A program made the position numbers and the translations under genes. Positions 44,445 through 53,468 of a stretch of DNA of 64,000 nucleotides are shown piece after piece. The DNA is from Labrenzia sp. VG12. GTDB taxonomy: Bacteria > Pseudomonadota > Alphaproteobacteria > Rhizobiales > Stappiaceae. The stretch spans positions 5,176,001 to 5,240,000 of the forward strand of contig NZ_CP022529.1 of assembly GCF_002237595.1 (NCBI RefSeq). The letters are read 5' to 3'. The notes under the pieces are model-generated. The model was not told the DNA's origin. It saw nothing but the letters and a program-made list of their open reading frames with translations, and did not search any database. Positions within the stretch are counted from its first letter, which is position 1. Each line of letters begins with the position of its first letter.

Positions 44445-44604
44445 AGTTGACGGCGACGGCAAGGCTCGTCATGATCTGAAGAAATTCTCACTTGGTGAAG
44501 AATTTTTCGGATCTCCCGGGAGGAGCCGAAATCTGGAGGCCCCGCAAGAGGGCTGAGGTATTGCCGATCGTGCCGGAAAATACGGTGCTTCGGAAGAGGG
44601 GAAG

Positions 44605-45600
44605 GTGCCACGCAGCATGCAGGCGCGCGACGACGACTGGACATCCTATATGGCCATCCGTGCGGCATGGCTGTCCTTTGTGGGCGGCCGCACGCAGGGA
44701 GAGATTGCGTCCCAGCTGGGTGTGTCGCCGGCCAAGGTGCACCGCCTGATCGCCCATGCCCAGAAATCCGGCTTTGTAAAATTCCAGATCGACGGCCGTC
44801 CGATGGAATGCCTGGAACTGGAAAAGGAACTGACCCAGCATTTCGGTCTCACCAATTGCATCATTGCGCCGGATCTCGGTGGCGGCGACGACGATACGGC
44901 GCTCCGGGCGGTTGCAGTTTCTGCAGCCCAGTTTCTCGGCGGGCTTTTGAGTGGGGCAAGCGTTACCCGGCTGGGCGTTGGCATGGGGCGGACGCTGACA
45001 GCAGCGGTCGAGGCGCTGCCGAAGTTTGCGCGGACCGATCTTGAAATCATGTCGATCTGCGGCTCCCTGACCAGAACACTCGCCGCCAACCCCTATGACA
45101 TCGTCCAGAAAATGCAGGAGCGGACCGGTGGCATCGGCTACTACCTGCCCGTGCCCTATTTTGCCGAGAACCAGGACGAGAAGGCGATGTTCCTGACCCA
45201 GCGCAGCGTTCAGGATCTGATGGACCGCGCGCGGCAGTCCGATGCGTTCCTGATCGGCATCGGCTCGGTCGAAAACGAAGGCCATCTCGTACAACGCGGC
45301 ATGATTTCGAAGAAAGAACAGGAAGAATTGCTGTCGGGCGGCGCGGTCTGTGATTTGATGGGCCGGTTCCTGACGCTGGAAGGAAGTCTGGCACCCGATC
45401 CGCTCGGCGATTGCGCCGTCGGATTGCACTTTGATGAAGTGCGCGGGCGCCGCGTGATTGCGCTGGTGGGCGGAGAGAGCAAGGTGGAAGCCACCCTGGC
45501 TGCTCTGCGCACCGGTGTCATTACCGACCTGGTGACGGATGAGACCCTTGCGAGGGCTCTGAGTGCACGGGCCGGGTTGCAGTTGGCGCAGACCGCATGA
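44605..45600 (+). CDS. SorC/DeoR-family sugar- or nucleoside-responsive regulator
   Basis: The 331-residue protein has an N-terminal SorC-type helix-turn-helix (RTQGEIASQLGVSPAKVHRLIAHAQKSGFVKFQI) and a sugar-phosphate-binding domain (LGVGMGRTLTAAVEALPKFARTDLEIMSICG...VALVGGESKVEATLAAL). Members sense phosphorylated sugars such as deoxyribose- or ribose-phosphate. Its place at the head of the nucleoside locus suggests that it controls that locus. The start is GTG 44605 or ATG 44617; both have a GGAAG/GAGGGG site in range, and I keep the longer form. Confidence 0.85.
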   Translation: MPRSMQARDDDWTSYMAIRAAWLSFVGGRTQGEIASQLGVSPAKVHRLIAHAQKSGFVKFQIDGRPMECLELEKELTQHFGLTNCIIAPDLGGGDDDTALRAVAVSAAQFLGGLLSGASVTRLGVGMGRTLTAAVEALPKFARTDLEIMSICGSLTRTLAANPYDIVQKMQERTGGIGYYLPVPYFAENQDEKAMFLTQRSVQDLMDRARQSDAFLIGIGSVENEGHLVQRGMISKKEQEELLSGGAVCDLMGRFLTLEGSLAPDPLGDCAVGLHFDEVRGRRVIALVGGESKVEATLAALRTGVITDLVTDETLARALSARAGLQLAQTA

Positions 45601-45672
45601 CGCGGCTGGGTCACGAGGGGAAACGGGCAGGCCGCTAAGGCAAGCCCCCGCATTATGTCGGAGGACATCTAC

Positions 45673-46671
45673 GTGAAAAAGTTTCTAACCATCGGTACGG
45701 CACTTGCCGGTTTGGCCTTCTCGGCCGCAGTAGCCGCAGCGGACACCAAACCCGCCGTTCTTTATGATCTGGGCGGCCGTTTCGACAAGTCGTTCAACGA
45801 AGCCGCCTATACCGGTGCCGAAAAATTCAAAGAAGACTACGGCATCGAATACCGCGACTTCGAAATCCAGAACGACAGCCAGCGTGAACAGGCCCTGCGC
45901 AACTTCGCCAAGCGCGGCATGAACCCGATCGTTGCCATCGGCTTCTCCCAGGCCAACGCTGTTGAGAAAGTCGCCAAGGAATTCCCGGACACGCAGTTCG
46001 CCATCGTCGACATGGTTGTCGATCTGCCGAACGTGCGCTCCATCCTGTTCAAGGAGCATGAAGGTTCCTACATCGTCGGCATGCTTGCCGCGATGGCGTC
46101 CGAAACCGGCAAGGTCGGTTTTGTCGGCGGCATGGACATCCCGCTGATCCGCAAGTTTGCCTGCGGCTACAAGCAGGGCGTCATGGCCACCAATGGCGAC
46201 GCGGAAGTTTTCGAAAACATGACCGGCACCACCGGCGCAGCCTGGAACGACCCTGTCAAGGGCGGTGAGCTGGCCAAGTCTCAGTTCGACCGCGGCGCGG
46301 ACGTCGTCTATCACGCAGCAGGCGGCACCGGCATTGGTGTTCTGCAGGCAGCTGCCGACGCCGGCAAGCTCGGCATCGGTGTGGACAGCAACCAGAACGC
46401 CCTGCATCCTGGTTCCGTTCTCACCTCCATGCTGAAGCGCGTCGACATTGCCGTCTACCAGGCATTCGAAGACGCTGAAAACGACGCCTGGTCTTCCGGC
46501 TTCGAGGTTCTCGGCCTGAAGGAAGGTGGTGTCGACTGGGCCCTCGACGACAACAATGCCGAGCTGGTCAATGAAGAGATGAGAGCCAAGGTCGAAGAAG
46601 CGACCCAAAAGATCATCTCCGGCGAAATCGTTGTTCATGACTACATGAGCGACGAATCCTGCCCGGGTTAA
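45673..46671 (+). CDS. BMP-family nucleoside-binding protein 1 of an ABC importer
   Basis: The 332-residue periplasmic protein has a signal peptide (MKKFLTIGTALAGLAFSAAVAAAD) and the BMP/PnrA fold of nucleoside receptors. Landmarks are VLYDLGGRFDKSFNEAAYTGAEKF, IVDMVVDLPNVRSILFKEHEGSYIVGMLAAMAS and AGGTGIGVLQAAADAGKLGIGVDSNQN. I set the start at GTG 45673, because GGAGG ends eight bases upstream and a signal peptide begins there; the in-frame ATG at 45655 lies before the ribosome site. It is the first gene of the importer and is followed by a strong hairpin. Confidence 0.9.
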   Translation: MKKFLTIGTALAGLAFSAAVAAADTKPAVLYDLGGRFDKSFNEAAYTGAEKFKEDYGIEYRDFEIQNDSQREQALRNFAKRGMNPIVAIGFSQANAVEKVAKEFPDTQFAIVDMVVDLPNVRSILFKEHEGSYIVGMLAAMASETGKVGFVGGMDIPLIRKFACGYKQGVMATNGDAEVFENMTGTTGAAWNDPVKGGELAKSQFDRGADVVYHAAGGTGIGVLQAAADAGKLGIGVDSNQNALHPGSVLTSMLKRVDIAVYQAFEDAENDAWSSGFEVLGLKEGGVDWALDDNNAELVNEEMRAKVEEATQKIISGEIVVHDYMSDESCPG

Positions 46672-46682
46672 GTCGCAATACC

Positions 46683-46707
46683 GACCTCCGCGCCTCGCGC
46701 GGAGGTC
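46683..46707 (+). other. Intercistronic hairpin between the two binding-protein genes
   Basis: A perfect 11-bp stem GACCTCCGCGC/GCGCGGAGGTC with a CTC triloop lies 12 bases past the first binding-protein stop. Only a short weak T tract follows. It is positioned to stabilise or partially terminate the upstream message, raising binding protein over permease. Confidence 0.7.
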
Positions 46708-46749
46708 ACTTTCCCGAAGTTTTCCGCCAGTCACCTTGCGGGGCCTGTC

Positions 46750-47745
46750 ATGATCCGCTTCAAATTCCTGTTTTCGGCTGCCCTGGTTGCCGCAGCGTTC
46801 GGTGCTGCAGCGGCCCAGGCTGAGCCTGCCATCGTCTATTCGGTCGGTGGCAAGTTCGACGGTTCGTTCAATGAGAGCGCCTTTGGCGGCGTGACCCGGT
46901 TTCAGGAGGAAACCGGCAGCGCTGTCCGCGAGTTTGCACTTGAACGCGATTCCCAGAGCCTGCAGGCGCTGCGCAATTTTGCCAGCCGTGGCAATGCCCC
47001 GGTTGTCGCCATCGGCTTCAACCAGGCGAACGCCCTGTCGCAGGTGGCACCCGACTTTCCCGAGACGGATTTTGCGATTGTCGACATGGTGGTCGATCAG
47101 CCGAATGTGCGCTCCTATGTCTTCAAGGAGCACGAAGGCGCCTATATTGGCGGCCTCCTGGCGGCGATGGCATCCAAAAGCGGCACGGTCGGCTTTGTTG
47201 GCGGCATGGACATTCCGATCATTCAGCGCTTCCTGTGCGGCTACAAGCAGGGGGCGCTCGCGGCCGACCCGGATGTGCAGGTCGTGTTCAACATGACCGG
47301 CGACACACCGGCCGCCTTTGCCAATCCCGTGCGCGGCGGTGAACTGGCGACCGGCCAGATCAAGCGCGGCGCCGATGTCATCATCCAGGCAGCCGGCGGA
47401 ACCGGGCTCGGCGTGCTGCAGGCAGCGGCCGACGCAGGCGTGCTCGGCATGGGGACCGACAGCAACCAGAACGGCCTGCACCCGGGCAGGGTGCTGACCT
47501 CCATTCGCAAGCGTGTCGACAATGCGGTCTTCGACAGTTTCCAGTCTGCGGCCAATGGCACGTTCGAACCCGGCATTCAGGTGCTTGGTCTTGCCGAGGG
47601 GGGCATGGACTGGGTTCTGGATGACAACAACCGCGAACTGATCACGGCGGAGATGCAGGCTGCGGCAGACGCTGCGGTGCAAGGGATCTCCGCGGGAACC
47701 ATCAAGGTTCATGATGTCGTCACCGAAGGCGCGTGCCCTTTTTAA
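46750..47745 (+). CDS. BMP-family nucleoside-binding protein 2
   Basis: The 331-residue paralogue of the preceding gene also has a signal peptide (MIRFKFLFSAALVAAAFGAAAAQAE) and closely matching landmarks. These are IVYSVGGKFDGSFNESAFGGVTRF, IVDMVVDQPNVRSYVFKEHEGAYIGGLLAAMAS, AGGTGLGVLQAAADAGVLGMGTDSNQN and EGGMDWVLDDNNRELI. Both proteins clearly descend from a duplication but have diverged throughout. Only one set of ATPase and permeases follows, so the two receptors probably feed the same translocator with different ligand preference. Confidence 0.9.
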   Translation: MIRFKFLFSAALVAAAFGAAAAQAEPAIVYSVGGKFDGSFNESAFGGVTRFQEETGSAVREFALERDSQSLQALRNFASRGNAPVVAIGFNQANALSQVAPDFPETDFAIVDMVVDQPNVRSYVFKEHEGAYIGGLLAAMASKSGTVGFVGGMDIPIIQRFLCGYKQGALAADPDVQVVFNMTGDTPAAFANPVRGGELATGQIKRGADVIIQAAGGTGLGVLQAAADAGVLGMGTDSNQNGLHPGRVLTSIRKRVDNAVFDSFQSAANGTFEPGIQVLGLAEGGMDWVLDDNNRELITAEMQAAADAAVQGISAGTIKVHDVVTEGACPF

Positions 47746-47822
47746 GGGGCGGTCTTCAGGGACAACATCGGTGAAGGGGCAATAATAATGACAACGAAAA
47801 TCAGTCTGGCCTGGGGGAGCGC

Positions 47823-49379
47823 ATGAGCGACACGCCGGCAATTGAACTGCGCAAGATCAACAAGCGCTTTGGACCCGTTCACGCCAACAAGGATATCGAC
47901 CTTGTGGTGAAGAAAGGGTCCATTCACGGGATCATCGGAGAAAACGGCGCCGGCAAGTCCACGCTGATGTCGATCCTCTACGGCTTTTACCAGGCGGATG
48001 ACGGCGACATTCTCGTCAATGGAAACAAGGTGTCGATCCCCGATTCCAAGGCGGCGATCGGCCTTGGCGTCGGCATGGTGCACCAGCATTTCATGCTGGT
48101 CGACAATTTCTCCGTTCTGGAGAATGTGGTCCTTGGCGCCGAAGACAGCCAGATGCTGGCAGGCGGATTGTCCCGTGCACGCACCGAACTGAAGCGCCTG
48201 GAAGAAGAATATGAGCTGCGCGTCGATCCGGATGCGCTGATCCAGGATCTGCCGGTCGGATTGCAGCAGCGGGTGGAAATCCTCAAGGCGCTCTATCGCA
48301 GCGCCGAGGTCCTGATCCTGGACGAACCGACCGGCGTCCTGACGCCGGCAGAGGCCGATCACCTGTTCAAGATCCTCGATGTCCTGAAAAACGAGGGCAA
48401 GACGGTTCTGCTGATCACCCACAAGCTGCGCGAGATCATGAAGGCGACCGACGCGGTTTCCGTCATGCGCCGCGGCGAGATGGTGGCGACGCGCGAAACA
48501 AAGAACACCTCCATGGAAGAACTCGCCGAATTGATGGTCGGCCGCAGCGTTCTCCTGCGGGTCGACAAGAAACCGGCCGAACCCAAGGCCCCGGTGATGG
48601 AGGTCGAGAACCTGACCGTCACCGACAGCCGGGGTGTCCAGGTGGTCAAGGACGTGTCTTTCGAGGTCCGGGCCGGCGAGATCGTCGGGATTGCCGGTGT
48701 CTCCGGCAATGGCCAGTCGGAACTGCTCGAAACCCTGTCCGGTATTCGCCGGGCGACGCGCGGCACGCTCAAGATCAATGGGGAAACCATCGATCTCGGC
48801 ACCAGCGCGCTCGACGCCGCCGACATGCGCGACAAGAACATGGGCCACGTGCCGGAAGACCGGCACCGCATGGGTCTGATCAACAGTTTCGCCGAATACG
48901 AGAACTCCATTCTCGGCTATCACCGCGACCCGGCCTATTCCAAGGGCTGGCTCTTGGACCTGGCAGCCATCAAGAAAAACGCGGTTGCCGAGATCGAGAA
49001 ATACGATATCCGCCCGCCAAGCCCGATGCTGAAAACCGCGAATTTCTCCGGCGGCAACCAGCAGAAGATCGTGCTGGCCCGCGAGATCGAGCGCGATCCG
49101 GAAGTTCTCCTGATCGGTCAGCCGACTCGCGGCGTCGATATTGGCGCGATCGAATTCATCCATCGCCGCATCGTCGAACTGCGCGACCAGGGCAAGGGCA
49201 TTGTGCTTGTCTCGGTCGAACTCGACGAGATCCGGGCGCTTTCCGACCGGGTCCTGGTCATGTTTGACGGCCGCATCGTCGGCGAACGCGGTGCCAATGC
49301 CGAAGAAGGCGAACTGGGCCTGCTGATGGCCGGTGTCGAAGACAGCAACAAGACTGCCGCTGAGGGAGGGGCCCAATGA
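47823..49379 (+). CDS. Nucleoside ABC importer ATPase, two cassettes
   Basis: The 518-residue protein has two ATP-binding cassettes in tandem, as in sugar and nucleoside importers of the carbohydrate-uptake-type 2 class. Cassette 1 has Walker A GENGAGKSTLM and Walker B VLILDEPTGVLTP. Cassette 2 has a degenerate Walker A VSGNGQSELLETLSG, a signature FSGGNQQKIVLARE and IGQPTRGVDIGA. The degenerate second site is normal for the class. Its ATG follows GGGGGAGCGC, and the next permease start overlaps its stop as ATGA. Confidence 0.94.
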   Translation: MSDTPAIELRKINKRFGPVHANKDIDLVVKKGSIHGIIGENGAGKSTLMSILYGFYQADDGDILVNGNKVSIPDSKAAIGLGVGMVHQHFMLVDNFSVLENVVLGAEDSQMLAGGLSRARTELKRLEEEYELRVDPDALIQDLPVGLQQRVEILKALYRSAEVLILDEPTGVLTPAEADHLFKILDVLKNEGKTVLLITHKLREIMKATDAVSVMRRGEMVATRETKNTSMEELAELMVGRSVLLRVDKKPAEPKAPVMEVENLTVTDSRGVQVVKDVSFEVRAGEIVGIAGVSGNGQSELLETLSGIRRATRGTLKINGETIDLGTSALDAADMRDKNMGHVPEDRHRMGLINSFAEYENSILGYHRDPAYSKGWLLDLAAIKKNAVAEIEKYDIRPPSPMLKTANFSGGNQQKIVLAREIERDPEVLLIGQPTRGVDIGAIEFIHRRIVELRDQGKGIVLVSVELDEIRALSDRVLVMFDGRIVGERGANAEEGELGLLMAGVEDSNKTAAEGGAQ

Positions 49380-50482
49380 GTGCCGGTCAGCTTCCACGTT
49401 GGGTCGATTACGGCCTGATCCCGTTCCTGAACCTTGCCGCGGCGTTTCTCGTCTCCGGCCTGGTGGTGATCCTGATCGGGGAAAACCCGCTGAAGGCGGT
49501 CCAGGTCCTGCTCTGGGGTTCCATGGGTTATGCCGAGGGCATCGGCTTCACGCTGTTTTATGCCACCAACTTCATCTTCACAGGCCTCGCGGTGGCCGTC
49601 GCCTTCCACGCCGGGCTTTTCAACATCGGCGGCGAGGGCCAGGCCTATCTCGGCGGGCTTGGTGTTGCCATCGCCTGTCTGGCCCTGGACCAGTATGTGC
49701 CGTGGTACGTCACGCTGCCCTTTGCCATCATCTGCTCGGCGGCGACAGGCGCGGCCTGGGCCTTTATCCCGGCCTGGCTGCAGGCCAAGCGCGGCAGTCA
49801 CGTCGTGATCACGACGATCATGTTCAACTACATCTCCTATTCCCTGATGGTCTACCTCCTCGTCAACGTGCTGAAGGAAAAGGGATCGATGCAGACCGAG
49901 ACCCGCACCTTCGAAGAGGGCGGCAGGTTGCCGATGTTGAATGACCTGTTCCCGTCGCTCGGTTTCGGCTATTCGCCGGTGAACCTGTCGCTGTTCATCG
50001 CGCTGGCGGCCTGTGTGCTTGTCTGGCTCCTGGTCTTCCGCACGAGGCTCGGGTTCGAAATCCGCTCCTTCGGCGCCAATGCGACGGCGGCGGTTTATGC
50101 CGGGATCTCGCCGGTGCGCACCATCATCATCACCATGCTGATTTCCGGCGGACTCGCCGGCATGATGGCGATCAACGAAATCATGGGATCGCAGCATCGG
50201 CTGCTGGTCGACTTCGTGACCGGATACGGTTTCGTCGGGATCGCTGTGGCCCTGATGGGCCGCGCGCACCCGGTCGGCATCGTGCTGGCGGCGATCCTGT
50301 TCGGCATGCTCTATCAGGGCGGCGCGGAACTTTCGTTTGAGATGCCGAACATCACCCGTGACATGATCATCGTCATCCAGGGTCTGGTGATCCTGTTTGC
50401 CGGGGCGCTGGAACACATGTTCCGGCCGACAATCGTCCGGATCTTCACGCCCTCCCGGGCCCTTGCCGCGAAGGAGGCGTGA
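49376..50482 (+). CDS. Nucleoside ABC importer permease 1
   Basis: The 368-residue inner-membrane protein has eight to ten hydrophobic helices. It begins MSAGQLPRWVDYGLIPFLNLAAAFLVSGLVVILIGENPLKAVQVLLWG and has the family core FHAGLFNIGGEGQAYLGGLGVAIAC. This is the NupP/YufP-like permease found with BMP receptors. It is translationally coupled to the ATPase through ATGA. Confidence 0.92.
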   Translation: MSAGQLPRWVDYGLIPFLNLAAAFLVSGLVVILIGENPLKAVQVLLWGSMGYAEGIGFTLFYATNFIFTGLAVAVAFHAGLFNIGGEGQAYLGGLGVAIACLALDQYVPWYVTLPFAIICSAATGAAWAFIPAWLQAKRGSHVVITTIMFNYISYSLMVYLLVNVLKEKGSMQTETRTFEEGGRLPMLNDLFPSLGFGYSPVNLSLFIALAACVLVWLLVFRTRLGFEIRSFGANATAAVYAGISPVRTIIITMLISGGLAGMMAINEIMGSQHRLLVDFVTGYGFVGIAVALMGRAHPVGIVLAAILFGMLYQGGAELSFEMPNITRDMIIVIQGLVILFAGALEHMFRPTIVRIFTPSRALAAKEA

Positions 50483-50484
50483 TC

Positions 50485-51453
50485 ATGTTTGAACTCATCA
50501 TCCTCACGTTCGATTCCACTTTGCGCGTGTCCACGCCGCTGCTGCTCGCCTGCCTGGCCGGGCTCTATTCCGAACGGTCCGGCATTGTCGACATCGGCCT
50601 GGAAGGCAAGATGCTCGGGGCGGCTTTCGGGGCGGGTGCCGTTGCCTATCTGACGGCCAATGCCTGGCTTGGCCTCCTGGCCGGGATCGCTGTTTCTGTT
50701 GCGCTCGGCCTGCTGCACGGCTTTGCCTCGATTTCCAATCGCGGCAACCAGATCGTCTCCGGTGTCGCCATCAACTTCCTGGCGGCCGGTCTGACGGCCC
50801 TGCTCGGCCAGACCTGGTTCCGCCAGGGCGGACGGACCCCGTCACTGCCCGATGGCGGTCGGTTCCGCGAGATTGTCTGGCCGTTTGCCGAAGAAATCCG
50901 CGGTGTGCCGGTGATCGGCCCGATCTACAGTGAACTTCTGTCGGGACACAATATTCTGGTCTACGCTGCGTTTCTGGCGGTGCCGCTGACCTGGTGGGTG
51001 CTGTTCCGCAGCCGCTTCGGCCTGCGTCTGCGTGCAGTCGGGGAAAACCCGGCGGCCGTCGACACGGCCGGCATCTCGGTCACCTGGCTGCGTTACCGGG
51101 CAGTGATTGCCTGTGGCATCCTCTGCGGCTTTGCAGGCTCCTATCTGTCGGTTGCCGCCGGCTCCGGCTTCGGTGTCAACATGACGGCCGGACAGGGCTT
51201 CATGGCCCTTGCGGCGCTGATCTTCGCCAAGTGGAAGCCGGTCAACGCCATGTTTGCCTGCCTTCTGTTCGGTTTCCTCGATGCTGCCGGCACAAGGATG
51301 CAGGGCGTGGAGTTCCCGGTCATCGGTGAGCTGCCGCTGCAGGTCTTCCAGGCATTGCCTTATGTCCTCACCGTGATCCTGCTGGCAGGCTTCATCGGCA
51401 AGGCCATTCCGCCCAAGGCGGCCGGCATTCCCTATCTGAAGGAACGCTCATGA
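50485..51453 (+). CDS. Nucleoside ABC importer permease 2
   Basis: The 322-residue protein pairs with permease 1. Its core is LYSERSGIVDIGLEGKMLGAAFGAGAVAYLTANAWLG, followed by several helices and AAGSGFGVNMTAGQGFMALAALIFAKWKP. This is the NupQ/YufQ-like type. I set the start at ATG 50485, because AGGAGG lies eight bases upstream. An in-frame GTG at 50479 overlapping the previous stop would add two residues. Its stop overlaps cdd as ATGA. Confidence 0.92.
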   Translation: MFELIILTFDSTLRVSTPLLLACLAGLYSERSGIVDIGLEGKMLGAAFGAGAVAYLTANAWLGLLAGIAVSVALGLLHGFASISNRGNQIVSGVAINFLAAGLTALLGQTWFRQGGRTPSLPDGGRFREIVWPFAEEIRGVPVIGPIYSELLSGHNILVYAAFLAVPLTWWVLFRSRFGLRLRAVGENPAAVDTAGISVTWLRYRAVIACGILCGFAGSYLSVAAGSGFGVNMTAGQGFMALAALIFAKWKPVNAMFACLLFGFLDAAGTRMQGVEFPVIGELPLQVFQALPYVLTVILLAGFIGKAIPPKAAGIPYLKERS

Positions 51454-51848
51454 GCGCGCTGGACGATCTCTTTGAAGCGGCCAGGGCGGTTCGGGAAAAG
51501 GCCTATGCGCCTTACTCGAACTTCCTGGTGGGTGCTGCCCTGCGCACGCCCGATGGCACTGTCTTTACCGGCTGCAACGTCGAAAACGCTTCCTATCCGG
51601 TGAGCGTTTGTGCCGAGGGCGGGGCCGTCGGCGCCATGATCGCCGCCGGCCATCGCGAGATTGCGGAAGTGGTCGTGATCGGGGATGCGGCGCTCTGCAC
51701 ACCTTGCGGCATGTGCCGCCAGCGACTGAAGGAATTCGGCACGGACGACCTGGTCGTCCATGTCGCGAACTTGGATGGCATCCGGCGCAGTTTCACCATG
51801 GATGAACTGCTGCCCGCCGCCTTTGAACTCGAAGACAAGAAGGACTGA
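51450..51848 (+). CDS. cdd: Cytidine deaminase
   Basis: Cdd deaminates cytidine and deoxycytidine to uridine and deoxyuridine. The 132-residue homotetrameric-type enzyme shows the zinc and proton-shuttle motif SVCAEGGA (C54, E56) and PCGMCRQ (C86, C89). It has the nucleoside-binding FLVGAALRTPDG...GCNVENASYPVSVCAE. The gene is coupled to the permease by ATGA, and the phosphorylase begins six bases later. Confidence 0.96.
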   Translation: MSALDDLFEAARAVREKAYAPYSNFLVGAALRTPDGTVFTGCNVENASYPVSVCAEGGAVGAMIAAGHREIAEVVVIGDAALCTPCGMCRQRLKEFGTDDLVVHVANLDGIRRSFTMDELLPAAFELEDKKD

Positions 51849-51854
51849 CCCTCA

Positions 51855-52664
51855 ATGAGTGGTTACGGCCGTGAATGCGCGGACATCGTCCGCGCTGCCC
51901 GTACGGGCTCCTACAAGATTGGCATGATCCTGGGCTCCGGCCTCGGGGCGCTTGCCGAGGAAATCGAAGACGCGGTGCGCATTCCCTATTCGCGCCTGGC
52001 GGGGTTTCCGGTCTCTACTGTGACCTCCCATTCCAGTGAACTGGTCGCCGGAGCGCTGGCCGGTGTGCCTGTGGTGATCCTGTCCGGCCGCGCGCATTAC
52101 TACGAAGGCGGTGATCCATCCGTCATGCGCACGCCGGTCGAAACGCTGAAGGAGCTTGGCTGCGAGATCTTGCTGGCGACCAATGCGGCAGGGTCCCTAC
52201 GCGAAGAGGTGGCGCCCGGTTCGCCGATGCTCATTTCCGATCACATCAACTGGTCCGGCAAGAACCCGCTGATCGGAGAGGAAGACGAAAAGCGTTTTCT
52301 CGACATGAGCACGGCCTATGATCCGGACCTGCGCGACGCCATGAAAAAGGTCGCCGCGGAAACAGGCGATGCGATCGCGGAGGGCGTCTACATGTGGTTC
52401 TCCGGCCCGTCCTTCGAGACGCCGGCCGAAATCCGCATGGCGAAGAGGCTGGGCGCGGACGCCGTCGGCATGTCCACCGTGCCGGAAGTGATCATGGCAC
52501 GGTTCCTGGGAATGCGGGTGGCGGCCATGTCCATCATCACCAATTACGGCGCGGGCATGCAGACCCATGCGCTCAGTCACGACGAAACAAAAGCGGTTGC
52601 CCTTCAGGGCATGGAACGCATGAAAGAACTGGTGCGGGCATTTGTGAAGGAGATCGGCGAATGA
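51855..52664 (+). CDS. Purine nucleoside phosphorylase (trimeric, PunA/XapA type)
   Basis: The enzyme splits inosine, guanosine and deoxy forms to base and (deoxy)ribose-1-phosphate. The 269-residue product shows the PNP/MTAP landmarks GSGLGALAE, SGRAHYYEGGD, ATNAAGSL, SGPSFETPAEIRMAKRLGADAVGMSTVPEVIMARF and ITNYGAGM. The Asn in ITNYG matches the 6-oxopurine-selecting position of PNP rather than MTAP. Its stop overlaps the deoC start as ATGA. Confidence 0.94.
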   Translation: MSGYGRECADIVRAARTGSYKIGMILGSGLGALAEEIEDAVRIPYSRLAGFPVSTVTSHSSELVAGALAGVPVVILSGRAHYYEGGDPSVMRTPVETLKELGCEILLATNAAGSLREEVAPGSPMLISDHINWSGKNPLIGEEDEKRFLDMSTAYDPDLRDAMKKVAAETGDAIAEGVYMWFSGPSFETPAEIRMAKRLGADAVGMSTVPEVIMARFLGMRVAAMSIITNYGAGMQTHALSHDETKAVALQGMERMKELVRAFVKEIGE

Positions 52665-53443
52665 GCGACATGATCGAAATTGCAATACGCGCCCTCGGGC
52701 TCGTGGATCTGACCAATCTCAACGATGATTGTACGGCAGCGGACATCACCAGGCTCACGGGCCGCACCGTGACCGATCACGGGTCCGTCGCCGCAGTGTG
52801 CGTCTGGCCGCGTTTTGTCGCCCAGGCGGCCAAGGAACTGACGGGCACGGGTGTGAAAGTCGCCACCGTGGTCAATTTCCCGGCCGGCGGTGAAGACACC
52901 GACGCGGTGATTGCCGAAACCAGGAAGGCACTTGAAGACGGCGCCGACGAGATCGACCTGGTCATGCCCTACAAGGCTTTTTGCGAGGGCCGCAAAGGGT
53001 TTGCCGAGGAGCAGATCATTCGTGTCAAGGCAGCCATTCCGGCGCCGGCGATCCTGAAAGTCATTCTGGAGACCGGCGAGATCAAGGATCCACTCCTGAT
53101 CCATGCCGCCTCGAATGTGGCAATCGGGGCAGGTGCGGACTTCATCAAGACCTCCACCGGCAAGGTCGCGGTCAACGCCACCCTGGAGGCGGCCGAAATC
53201 ATGCTGACCGCCATCGAGGAAGCGCGCCGCGACGATGGGGAGCGCGTGATCGGGTTCAAGCCGGCCGGCGGCATCAAGACCGCGGAAGATGCGGCGGCCT
53301 ATCTGGCGCTCGCCGACAGGATCATGGGCCACAACTGGGTCTCCGCCCACACGTTCCGTTTTGGTGCAAGCGGCCTGCTGGATTCCCTGATTTCCACCAT
53401 CGAGGGCCAGGAAATCGTCGACCATTCCCATCACGGCTACTGA
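52661..53443 (+). CDS. deoC: Deoxyribose-phosphate aldolase
   Basis: DeoC cleaves deoxyribose-5-phosphate to glyceraldehyde-3-phosphate and acetaldehyde. The 260-residue barrel has the catalytic residues in order: D99 in EIDLVMP, the Schiff-base lysine K163 in FIKTSTGK and K200 in GFKPAGGIK. These match D102, K167 and K201 of E. coli. The ATG at 52661 overlaps the phosphorylase stop; a longer frame from 52394 runs inside that gene and is rejected. Confidence 0.96.
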   Translation: MSDMIEIAIRALGLVDLTNLNDDCTAADITRLTGRTVTDHGSVAAVCVWPRFVAQAAKELTGTGVKVATVVNFPAGGEDTDAVIAETRKALEDGADEIDLVMPYKAFCEGRKGFAEEQIIRVKAAIPAPAILKVILETGEIKDPLLIHAASNVAIGAGADFIKTSTGKVAVNATLEAAEIMLTAIEEARRDDGERVIGFKPAGGIKTAEDAAAYLALADRIMGHNWVSAHTFRFGASGLLDSLISTIEGQEIVDHSHHGY

Positions 53444-53468
53444 GACAGCTTCAAGAAGGACATAAGAA

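Larger units (their letters stand above)
43807..44604. other. Gene-free leader region of the nucleoside operon regulator
   Basis: No convincing coding region is present in these 798 bases. Short open frames lack ribosome sites and family features. It holds several inverted repeats (43931-43955 AGCTTGC/GCAAGCT, and the sites listed separately) and two T-rich tracts. It therefore appears to combine the promoter of the divergent DUF1194 gene with a long regulatory leader, or a small RNA, ahead of the SorC regulator. Confidence 0.6.

Noticed and set aside
45685..47841. A 718-codon open frame on the minus strand across the two receptor genes
   Set aside because: It is antisense to two clear BMP proteins, shows no family feature, and mirrors high-GC codon bias of the plus-strand genes.
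52394..53443. deoC starting at 52394 with 349 residues
   Set aside because: The extra 89 codons overlap the phosphorylase gene in another frame; ATG 52661 gives the family length and an ATGA overlap.
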